Positions 52,439-59,301 of a stretch of 64,000 nt of DNA are shown one piece after another. Numbering within the stretch: position 1 is the stretch's first letter; every line of letters starts with the position of its first letter. A model generated the notes under the pieces. It ran no database searches. It worked only from the letters and a program-made list of their open reading frames with translations, and was not told the DNA's origin. Position numbers and translations under genes: made by a program. Source of the DNA: Opitutaceae bacterium TAV5. Its GTDB lineage: Bacteria > Verrucomicrobiota > Verrucomicrobiia > Opitutales > Opitutaceae. The stretch is taken from assembly GCA_000242935.3 (NCBI GenBank), contig CP007053.1, forward strand, positions 248,001 to 312,000, in the 5' to 3' direction.

Positions 52439-52942
52439 ATGTCCGACCAGCCGCTCATCATCACAGTCTGCACTGCCAACATCTGCCGCAGCCCCATGGC
52501 CGAGGCCCTGCTCCGCCACGCGCTCGCCGCGCAGCCCGAACCCTGGAAATCCCTCCGGGTGATCTCCGCCGGCGTGGCCGCAGTCAAAGGCGAACCCGTT
52601 TCGGAAAATTCGCGCGTCGCCCTGAAAAAAGTCGGCATCGACATCGGCAACCACACCGCACAGCCGCTTACCCGCGAGATGGTGAAAAAAGCCGCGCTCA
52701 TCCTCTGCATGACGGAAAGCCACCGGGCCATGATTCTCCACGCCTTCAACCCGCCGCCGTCCGCCGTCCGGCTGTTCCGCGAGTTCATCCCCGGCGACCA
52801 GGACCGGGAAATCGGCGACCCCTTCGGCGGCCCGCTCCGGCTCTACGAATTCGCCCGCGACGAGATGGTCGAGGCCATCCCCTCGCTGGTGGAGTATATA
52901 AAGAAAACCATCCCGAAAACCGGACAAACACCTGACATTTAA
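52439..52942 (+). CDS. Low-molecular-weight protein tyrosine phosphatase
   Basis: 167 residues. The N-terminal phosphate loop is CTANICRSPMAEAL, with nucleophile Cys11, Arg17 and Ser18. The general-acid loop GDPFGG has Asp128. The family dephosphorylates protein tyrosine or, in some bacteria, arginine residues and often controls polysaccharide export or stress response. The gene begins 14 nt after purD and is probably co-transcribed with it. The last residues (KKTIPKTGQTPDI) are encoded by the start of a dispersed repeat, so the C-terminus may have been extended by it. Confidence 0.9.
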   Translation: MSDQPLIITVCTANICRSPMAEALLRHALAAQPEPWKSLRVISAGVAAVKGEPVSENSRVALKKVGIDIGNHTAQPLTREMVKKAALILCMTESHRAMILHAFNPPPSAVRLFREFIPGDQDREIGDPFGGPLRLYEFARDEMVEAIPSLVEYIKKTIPKTGQTPDI

Positions 52943-53054
52943 CGTCTGACATTTAACACTCAATGAAGGTACCGGAAACAGTCTGTCCGGTTCGTGGAAC
53001 CCCGCCAGCCGGCATCCTGTTTGATGTTAAATGTTAAGTGTTTAATGTTAAACG
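52927..53054. repeat. TTAACACT/CACTTAAC-type hairpin repeat
   Basis: Left arm ACCTGACATTTAACGTCTGA and ACATTTAACACTCA, right arm TGATGTTAAATGTTAAGTGT and TTAATGTTAAACG. It is related to the element at 24606-24724. Confidence 0.6.
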
Positions 53055-53085
53055 TTCTCCGCCATCATCCGAACAGCTCGTCTGC

Positions 53086-53118
53086 ATCACCAGGTCTTGC
53101 GATGAACTATCCGGGTTA
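53086..53118. repeat. Direct repeat ATCACCAGGTCTTGCGATGA, copy 1
   Basis: ATCACCAGGTCTTGCGATGA followed by ACTATCCGGGTTA. Almost the same text is at 54794-54826. Directly after copy 1 comes AACCACAGAGACACAAAGAC (53117-53145), a sequence known as a widespread bacterial dispersed repeat. Confidence 0.65.
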
Positions 53119-53236
53119 ACCACAGAGACACAAAGACACAGAGGGCAAACCCGTATTCTCCGGGATTTCCACCGGCGGACTTCCCTCTCCGCAGAGTTGA
53201 CATCCCCTCGCCCGGCTGGTCTTTTGGCCGTTTTCC

Positions 53237-53671
53237 ATGACCATCGTCATCAGTCTCCTGACTCTCGTCCTCGTCCTTGTCTGCGTGTTTCTCGTCCTCG
53301 TGGTGCTGGCCCAAAAACCCAAATCCGACGGCGGTATGGGCGCGGCGCTCGGCGGCGGCATGACCGAAGCCACCTTTGGCGCGGATACCGGCAACGTGCT
53401 CTCCAAGGCCACGATCAACTCTGCCATCGTCTTTTTCGTCCTCAGTTTCGCCCTCTACCTCGGCCACATCTGGCAGCGCAGCCACGGCAGCTCCCGCAGC
53501 ATCCTGCCCGCCGAGATTCCCGCCGAAGCTCCGGCCGCCCCCGCGACCTCCGTCACCGCCGAACCTGCCGCGACTCCTGCCGCCGCCACTCCGGCCCCGG
53601 AAGCTGCCACCGCCCCGGCTCCCGTCACCGGAAACACCGCTCCGGCCACGGAACCCGCGACCGCTCCCTGA
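53237..53671 (+). CDS. secG: Preprotein translocase subunit SecG
   Basis: 144 residues. Two membrane helices (MTIVISLLTLVLVLVCVFLVL and INSAIVFFVLSFALYLGHIW) flank the conserved cytoplasmic loop VLAQKPKSDGGMGAALGGG, with TFGADTGNVLSKAT. The tail is a long Ala/Pro/Thr-rich extension (EIPAEAPAAPATSVTAEPAA and on), longer than in E. coli SecG (110 aa). It sits next to SecY/SecE and helps protein export. It precedes a secreted protein gene by 13 nt and may be co-transcribed with it. Confidence 0.93.
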   Translation: MTIVISLLTLVLVLVCVFLVLVVLAQKPKSDGGMGAALGGGMTEATFGADTGNVLSKATINSAIVFFVLSFALYLGHIWQRSHGSSRSILPAEIPAEAPAAPATSVTAEPAATPAAATPAPEAATAPAPVTGNTAPATEPATAP

Positions 53672-53684
53672 GGTCCATCGCCCG

Positions 53685-54596
53685 GTGCGATCCCGTACTC
53701 CCACTCTCCCGAGGCAGGCAACCCGCGTTGCCTGCCTTTTGTTTTGCGCCGCCGCCCTGCTGACCGCCCTCCCGGGCTCCGCGCTCCGCGCGCAGCCGCG
53801 TGACAATCTCCCCGAAGCCCCGTACATCCGCATCACCCCGCCTGACCAGGCCGAGGGACGCAAGATCCTCCAGGCGTTTCGCGGCAAGAGCATCGCTTCG
53901 CCGTACTATTTTGATTTCGTCCTCCGCGTCCTGCCGCGCCGCGGCGCCGGGCGCACCCTCTCCGGCCACCTCCGCGGCGACCGCAACCCGCACGGCCCGA
54001 TCTCGCGCATCAGTGTGACGCTCCCGGATGGCGCCGAAGAGCGCCTCCTCGTCCAGGGCGGCCCCTTCCCGCAAGCCTGGACCTGGCGCACCGGCCAGGG
54101 AACGGCCGGCACGCCGGTCGGCGCCGACGCTCTCTTCGAACCCGTCGCCGGCACGCACCTGACGGCGTTCGACCTGCAAATGCAGTTTCTCTACTGGAAC
54201 GACTTTACCTTCGAAGGCGTCACCCGCCTGAAAAGCCGTCCCGCCCACGTTTTTCTCCTCCGGCCCCCGCCGGAAATCGCCGCCCGCCAGCCCGCGCTCA
54301 AAGGCGTGCGCGTTTACCTCGACACCCAGTTCGGCGCCCTCGTCCAGGCCGAGCACGTCGGCGAAAACAACAAAACCACCAAAGTCATGTCGCTGGTCGA
54401 ACTGAAAAAGATCGGCGACCAGTACATCCCCAAGGCCTTCGACCTGCGCGACGAAGCCACGCGCGACAAAACCCGTTTCCTCGTCACCGCGGCGGCGCTC
54501 TCCCAGGAATTTCTGCCGCCGGTGTTCGAACCCGGTGCGCTCGGCGACTCCCTGCAACCGCCGCCCGCCGGCCAGCTCGTGCGGATCGAGCCGTAA
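53685..54596 (+). CDS. Outer-membrane lipoprotein-sorting-like protein
   Basis: 303 residues from GTG 53685 (VRSRTPTLPRQATRVACLLF), which gives a proper signal peptide ending SALRAQ; the frame is open further upstream but there overlaps secG. The body matches the LolA-like fold: antiparallel strands (GHLRGDRNPHGPISRISVTL, RLKSRPAHVFLLRPPPEI) followed by a conserved VYLDTQFGALVQAEHVGENN and MSLVELKKIGDQYIPKAFDL. Such proteins bind lipid or act in envelope biogenesis; a specific cargo is unknown. Its coupling to secG suggests an envelope-export role. Confidence 0.75.
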   Translation: MRSRTPTLPRQATRVACLLFCAAALLTALPGSALRAQPRDNLPEAPYIRITPPDQAEGRKILQAFRGKSIASPYYFDFVLRVLPRRGAGRTLSGHLRGDRNPHGPISRISVTLPDGAEERLLVQGGPFPQAWTWRTGQGTAGTPVGADALFEPVAGTHLTAFDLQMQFLYWNDFTFEGVTRLKSRPAHVFLLRPPPEIAARQPALKGVRVYLDTQFGALVQAEHVGENNKTTKVMSLVELKKIGDQYIPKAFDLRDEATRDKTRFLVTAAALSQEFLPPVFEPGALGDSLQPPPAGQLVRIEP

Positions 54597-54620
54597 GGGG
54601 ATTTTCGATTAATACCAGCG

Positions 54621-54722
54621 TCCCGAATGTTTTTGATTTTACACCAAGGCCGCAAAGGACGCGAAGAAGGTAACTGGCAATCCTTTGCGCTCTTTGCGGC
54701 CTTGGTGTAAAAATCCGAAGGC
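54621..54722. repeat. TTTTACACCAAG-type hairpin repeat, copy 2
   Basis: Arms TTTTACACCAAGGCCGCAAAGG (54637-54658) and CTTTGCGGCCTTGGTGTAAAA (54692-54712). The whole element including its CCCGAATGTTTTTGAT flank matches the reverse complement of the copy at 26119-26194 and its flank. Confidence 0.75.
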
Positions 54723-54793
54723 TTTGGGGCTTTGGTTACAGCTTTATTTGAACCGCTCTAAACGTTCTCTGCCCTCACCCAAAACACACAAAG

Positions 54794-54826
54794 ATCACCA
54801 CGTCTTGTGATGAACTATCCGGGTTA
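54794..54826. repeat. Direct repeat ATCACCACGTCTTGTGATGA, copy 2
   Basis: Matches 53086-53118 with a few changes. Confidence 0.6.
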
Positions 54827-54987
54827 GAAACAACCCCCTTGCGCTTCCTCCTCTCCGGCGCGGCAGCGCCCGATCGAAAATCAGGAAGCAAAAATCGAGA
54901 ATCCCCCCTCCCCTTCCCCGGGCACTTCCCCGTCAATCCGGCACGCCTCCTGCTTGATTCCGCTTTCGCCAGCCCGGCTGGCAAATC

Positions 54988-55043
54988 ATCCACCTTGGGT
55001 GCAGGGGCCTTCCGGATGACGGGAGAGCGGCTCTGTCTTGGTG
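54988..55043. repeat. CACCTTGGGTGCAGG repeat, copy 1
   Basis: CACCTTGGGTGCAGGGGCCT followed by TCCGGATGACGGGAGAGCGG. A close copy is at 56692-56750, just before the beta-repeat protein cluster. Confidence 0.7.
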
Positions 55044-55074
55044 CGGCTATTCACACGCACACATCACACCGCCC

Positions 55075-56139
55075 ATGAGCACTGCCATTGCCAACCGTCC
55101 CGCCCTGTCCGGGATCGACCCCGTCGCCTCGACCTTCATCGCCCCCGAACCCGCCACCCGTCCGCCCGATTTTCTCGGCTACGTCCCCTGCCCCATCCGC
55201 ACCGAGCTCCGCCGCCGCCTCGCCCGCGCCTTCCGTTATGCCGCACCGGAACCCGTGTGGCATATCGCGCCCCGCAGCGGCGACCCCGACCCGTACGACG
55301 ACCTCTGGCGCCACGGCGACGCCAACACGTTGCCCGGCCTCATCACGGAAGTCGGCTTCGGCAATTTCCTCCGGCCCGCCTTCGCCTCCCGCTGGCTCGA
55401 CACCGGTTTTTACGAAGCGCCTGCCAGGTCTGCTGCCGGCGCGCAGGCGGATGTCGCCACTATCCGCCCCGAATTTCGCGAGGCCGGTCTCGTCGATCCC
55501 CGCGGCATTTTCCAGGTGTATGCCGCCTTCCCCTGCGTGATTCTCGCCGATCCCGAAAAACTGCGCGGCCGCCCGCTTCCCGCCACCTGGGCCGATCTCC
55601 TTCACCCGCGTTACCGGGGCGACGTCATTCTTCACGGCAGCGACGACACCGTCCACGAAATCGTCCTCTTCAATCTCTGGCGCGACCACGGCGAGGCCGG
55701 CCTGGCCGCGCTCGCCGCCAACGTCCGCGATTTCTGGTCCCCGGCCCGCATCGTCGCCACCGCGGGTGCCGGCGATCCGTCCGGCGCCGCCCTCTACGTG
55801 CTCCCTCTGGCCTTTGCCCGGGACGGGGCCCGGCCCGACAACACCGTCCTCGTCTGGCCGGCGGAAGGCGCCTGGTGCATGCCCATGTACCTCTTTGCCC
55901 GGCGCGACCGCCGGTTGCCGGTCCGCTATGTCCTCGATTTTTTTGCCGCGCCCGAGTGGTCGTATTTTCTCGCCCACGCCGGTTTCCCGCCCGCCGTAGC
56001 ACCCGCGCATCCGGCGCCCCCGCTCCTTGGCAAGCTCCGCTGGCCCGGCTGGGAGTTTGTCCGCACCCGCAATCTCGAAGCCCTGCGCGCCCCCCTCCAG
56101 GCCGCCTTCCGCCGCGGCCGGTCGAGAAAGGAAAGATGA
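55075..56139 (+). CDS. ABC-transporter substrate-binding-protein-like, without signal peptide
   Basis: 354 residues. Type 2 periplasmic binding protein layout: strands and helices from about 30 to 330 with TEVGFGNFLRPAFASRW, the crossing region LPATWADLLHPRYRGDVIL and the second lobe (LYVLPLAFARDGARPDNTVL, VVW-AEGAWCMPMYLF). The nearest pattern is iron(III)/SBP_bac_6-type binding proteins. There is no signal peptide or lipobox: the N-terminus is MSTAIANRPALSGIDPVAST. No permease or ATPase genes are nearby. It may bind a ligand in the cytoplasm, or the signal has been lost. The substrate is unknown. Confidence 0.7.
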   Translation: MSTAIANRPALSGIDPVASTFIAPEPATRPPDFLGYVPCPIRTELRRRLARAFRYAAPEPVWHIAPRSGDPDPYDDLWRHGDANTLPGLITEVGFGNFLRPAFASRWLDTGFYEAPARSAAGAQADVATIRPEFREAGLVDPRGIFQVYAAFPCVILADPEKLRGRPLPATWADLLHPRYRGDVILHGSDDTVHEIVLFNLWRDHGEAGLAALAANVRDFWSPARIVATAGAGDPSGAALYVLPLAFARDGARPDNTVLVWPAEGAWCMPMYLFARRDRRLPVRYVLDFFAAPEWSYFLAHAGFPPAVAPAHPAPPLLGKLRWPGWEFVRTRNLEALRAPLQAAFRRGRSRKER

Positions 56140-56172
56140 TATGCCGACCGGCGGCCCGAAGATCGGGATTTT

Positions 56173-56282
56173 GGAGAAGGTAACAGAGAGAAGACTGACA
56201 GGGCCATTATTTCAGTCCCTCTGCTTTCCCTCTGTTCCCTCCGTTGTCTCCGTTGTCTCCCCGGTGATCCTGGAAAAAGTTT
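56173..56282. repeat. AGAGAAG/CTCTGTTCC-type purine hairpin repeat
   Basis: Left arm GGAGAAGGTAACAGAGAGAAG, right arm CTCTGTTCCCTCCGTTGTCTCC. It is followed immediately by GAACAGAAGAAAACGAAG, the left arm of the family at 24444. Confidence 0.5.
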
Positions 56283-56447
56283 TTTGAACAGAAGAAAACG
56301 AAGGACACGAAGATATGAGCCAGGAAGAAACCGGTCGAAGGGAGAGGGTAATTCATTTGTTTTTAATAAATTGAGCCGGGATTCCAGTTGCTGGCCAGAA
56401 GCCCGGAACCTGGTTATGCTTCGTTCTCTTTGTCCGGATTTTTTTCA

Positions 56448-56555
56448 GCCGCAAAAGAGCGCAAAAATCCTCACGCCGATGAAACGTTGCGTGGCGCTTA
56501 TAAGCGCCATGGAGAGTTTCTCTGCAAAAAAGACCCCTTTGCGCCCTTTCGCGGC
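56448..56555. repeat. MITE-like dispersed element, copy 2
   Basis: Inverse copy of 15537-15642: GCCGCAAAAGAGCGCAAAAA left arm, central TGGCGCTTATAAGCGCCA palindrome, right arm GCGCCCTTTCGCGGC. Internal CCTCACGCCGATGAAACGTT matches the reverse complement of copy 1. Confidence 0.8.
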
Positions 56556-56691
56556 CATACCTCCGGGCTCTTCGTACCTCGCTGCTGCTCAAAAATGGAC
56601 ATTCCGCCCGGTAATTTTGACCACGTCCATGTTTCCCGACAACCTGGCATGTCGTCTGCTTCACTGGACGACGTCCGGTGAAGCGGACAAA

Positions 56692-56750
56692 ACCATACAC
56701 CTTGGGTGCAGGGACCTCCCGGATGACGGGAGAGTGGCCCTGTCTGGGTG
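56692..56750. repeat. CACCTTGGGTGCAGG repeat, copy 2
   Basis: CACCTTGGGTGCAGGGACCT then CCCGGATGACGGGAGAGTGG, matching 54988-55043. The block is in the same orientation in both places. Confidence 0.7.
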
Positions 56751-57209
56751 GACCGAATAAAATCGTCCATACGCCGCATCCGGCCAATCCAGCCAGCCGG
56801 ACCGCCAGCGACCGGTTCTCCCGGCGCGACGGAATGCCCAAGGTTTCCTGATCTCAGCTTTTCAGGTTTCAGTTTTCCCCAAGGCACTCCGTTCCGTCCC
56901 GGCGGCCCCGGACGCTCACTGTCGGCGCCTTCATGGTGATCACCACGCGTCCTGAATCCTGTCCTTCATAACCGACACGAGTCCCTTAAACCAAACTTCA
57001 CCTGTAACATCGGTGGTGGCGATGCCGCCGGCCCTGCGCCCTTCCGGGCATAACCGGTAAACCCGCACCGCACGCCACTGCGGCGGCCCCCGAAGCCGCC
57101 TCTCCACCGACCCCATCGGGCCGATGTTTTTCTGCCGCCTGTCCGGGTTTCTCCGCCGGGCGCAGTTTCTGTCTATAAACAAATCTTCAATTCATTGATT
57201 CAAAATATC

Positions 57210-58205
57210 ATGAAATCTCTCATCCAACACGCCTCCGGGCGCGCTTGCCCGCAGGTTCGCCAACCTGCTTCCGTCCTCAAAGCCATCCTCTTCAGCCTCT
57301 GTGTCCTCTCGGGCACGAGTGCAGGATTCGGACAAACCGTCTTCAACAATGGCTGCGTTAATATTATCACGGGATCGAGCCCTATCGTGTATACTGATGT
57401 TGCCATCGGCGATACTGTTGGTAAGACACACGTCTTCGTCTCGGGCCTTGATGTTGAAGCCAGCGGCATGTTCCGGCTCGGGCGCGGCAGCTTCGCCGGC
57501 GCGTTGCCGCCTCCGACTCCCGCAGCCTTGGCTCCGTTTCCCGACTTCTGCTCGCTGGTGCTGGCCAACAGCGCCTCTCTGGAAATCACCGGCAGCGGGC
57601 ACCTCTGCCTGGGCGGCGTCACCGGTTCCGGCAACGAGGTCATCGTCCACAGCGGCTCCACCCTCGTGACACCGAGGATTCACCTCGGCGGCATGCAGGC
57701 CCGCGCAACCACCAGTCCCGATCTCACGGATGACAACCGTGTGCTCGTCACCGGGGCAGGCTCCACGCTGACAGTCGGCAATGCCGGTCTATTGATTGCT
57801 TGGCCAACCGTCGGCACGATCACCGACCTCCCGGTTTACCGCAATAACCTCACCATTGTCGATGGGGCCACCGCCACGGTGAACGGACCGATCAACATCA
57901 GCTCCCACGGCAGTGACCCGATTACCGGCACCGTACGCGAAAACAACATCCGCATCGGCAGCGGCTCCTCGCTAAGCTGGTCGGGGCAGACTAGCGCGGC
58001 TGCTCTCCAGAGTCTCGTTGATCGCGGCTATATTCTCTTCAAGGATAACTACATAGAGACAGTTTATGGGCCTCCCGGCCTTCTGAACGAGCCCTCCGTC
58101 CGCTGGTTGACGGAAACTCAGGTCATTTCCGGGACAGTCGGCAGCGTTTCCGTCACCTTCGATGCTGGCACCGGTATCGCCACCGTAAGCTACACCGAGT
58201 ATTGA
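57210..58205 (+). CDS. Secreted beta-repeat protein without anchor
   Basis: 331 residues from ATG 57210 (MKSLIQHASGRAC). A signal peptide (about 18-38) ends near TSAGFGQ. The rest is a beta-roll/beta-helix of asymmetric repeats with the pattern LVTGAGSTLTVGNAGLLI and TIVDGATATVNGPINISS, as in PEP-CTERM 'autotransporter-associated' passenger domains. The two related proteins downstream end in a PEP-CTERM signal; this one ends ...AGTGIATVSYTEY with neither a membrane helix nor a basic tail. It is either freely secreted or has lost its anchor. No enzyme motif is visible. Confidence 0.75.
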   Translation: MKSLIQHASGRACPQVRQPASVLKAILFSLCVLSGTSAGFGQTVFNNGCVNIITGSSPIVYTDVAIGDTVGKTHVFVSGLDVEASGMFRLGRGSFAGALPPPTPAALAPFPDFCSLVLANSASLEITGSGHLCLGGVTGSGNEVIVHSGSTLVTPRIHLGGMQARATTSPDLTDDNRVLVTGAGSTLTVGNAGLLIAWPTVGTITDLPVYRNNLTIVDGATATVNGPINISSHGSDPITGTVRENNIRIGSGSSLSWSGQTSAAALQSLVDRGYILFKDNYIETVYGPPGLLNEPSVRWLTETQVISGTVGSVSVTFDAGTGIATVSYTEY

Positions 58206-58348
58206 TCGCGTAACCACTATACTCTTGGTCCTCGCCCGCCAGGAGATCTCCCTGGCGGGCCATTCGTCCGCAACTCCTCCCTCATATATTTTGTCCCCTT
58301 TCATTCCCCCGCCGTCTTTCGTTCCGCCGATTACAATACACTAATATT

Positions 58349-59167
58349 ATGAAAACAAATTACACATTAGCGTCATGTGCGCTCCTGCTCGGTCTCGCGG
58401 GGGGATTTCCCTCACTAGGAGCCATCACAACTCCCGTTCAGGGCACCGTAATACTATCGACGAGTGAAAATTTTGGATCTACCCAGATCACTGTAGGCGG
58501 CGGCATCAACCCGATCGGGCATCTCATCCTCCAAGAAGGAACCTTTAATAGTTCTGCCACAGGCACCGCAATAAGCATACAATCTGATTCATCATTTACG
58601 GTAACAGACGGAGCCATCTTCACCACGTCAGGTTATATTAATGTATCAGGTTTTACTAATTCCAGCTTCACCGTTTCCAACGGCGCTCAAGTGACTGCCA
58701 AATTGAATCTCAGTGACGCCAGCACAAACCTGGTCACAGGAGCAGGCTCCGTGGTGAATACAGATATTCTTTATATATCAGGTGGTTACACCTCACTTGA
58801 AGATAGTGGCTATCTTGTTTTTACAGCGACTTCTTGGGATTGGGAGTTTTACGCCGACTCAGATGCCATCCTAAACTTTGACGGCGGCTATTTCGCCTTG
58901 GCCGGAACCACATCCAGCGCTGCCTACACTGCGTTCTCAAGTTGGGTTAGCTCGGGACAAGTAAGTATCGGCGGAATCGTCACAACAGCATTGGCGGATT
59001 TTACCATCACCTCGGGAACTGGGGATTACTCGGGCTACACCCTTATCACCGCTTCTTCGTCCCCCGTGCCTGAGCCGGCGACGTATGCGGCCATCGCAGG
59101 CAGCGCGCTGCTGGCCTTCGCTCTCTTGCGCCATCGCCACGTCCGGGAAACCGCCTGCCATCCCTGA
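58349..59167 (+). CDS. PEP-CTERM surface protein, beta-repeat type
   Basis: 272 residues. The signal peptide MKTNYTLASCALLLGLAGGF is followed by about 200 residues of Ser/Thr/Gly-rich beta repeats (TVTDGAIFTTSGYINVSG; TVSNGAQVTAKLNLSD). The C-terminus is a complete sorting signal: VPEPATYAAIAGSALLAFAL (motif, helix) and RHRHVR (basic end). Exosortases of the PEP-CTERM type process such signals; the exosortase in this window looks like the XrtH type, so the cognate enzyme is probably elsewhere. GC content is lower than in the next gene. Confidence 0.9.
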   Translation: MKTNYTLASCALLLGLAGGFPSLGAITTPVQGTVILSTSENFGSTQITVGGGINPIGHLILQEGTFNSSATGTAISIQSDSSFTVTDGAIFTTSGYINVSGFTNSSFTVSNGAQVTAKLNLSDASTNLVTGAGSVVNTDILYISGGYTSLEDSGYLVFTATSWDWEFYADSDAILNFDGGYFALAGTTSSAAYTAFSSWVSSGQVSIGGIVTTALADFTITSGTGDYSGYTLITASSSPVPEPATYAAIAGSALLAFALLRHRHVRETACHP

Positions 59168-59185
59168 AATCATACAAACCGTTTT

Positions 59186-59282
59186 ACAGGAGGAAACGGA
59201 GAGAACGGAGAAAAAGATCATAGCTGATCTCTCTCAGTTCATAGCTCCGGCCCTTCCCTCCGTTTCCTCCGTTCTCTCCTGT
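59186..59282. repeat. GGAAACGGAGAGAACGGAG-type purine hairpin repeat
   Basis: Arms ACAGGAGGAAACGGAGAGAA and TTTCCTCCGTTCTCTCCTGT at the two ends of the 135-bp gap between the two PEP-CTERM genes. It is one family with 62040-62108. Confidence 0.7.
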
Positions 59283-59301
59283 AGAAATATTCCTTCCCGA
59301 C

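Larger units (their letters stand above)
54597..55074. other. Intergenic region with repeats
   Basis: No gene. It holds the hairpin repeat at 54621-54722, a second copy of ATCACC.CGTCTTG.GATGAACT (54794-54826), and the first copy of a repeat at 54988-55043 that recurs at 56692-56750. Confidence 0.55.
56140..57209. other. Repeat-rich intergenic region before the beta-repeat protein cluster
   Basis: No gene supported. Contains the purine hairpin at 56173-56282 with its following GAACAGAAGAAAACGAAGGA, the MITE-like copy at 56448-56555 and the repeat at 56692-56750. The last 100 bp (TATAAACAAATC before the ATG at 57210) probably carries the promoter of the next gene. Confidence 0.5.
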
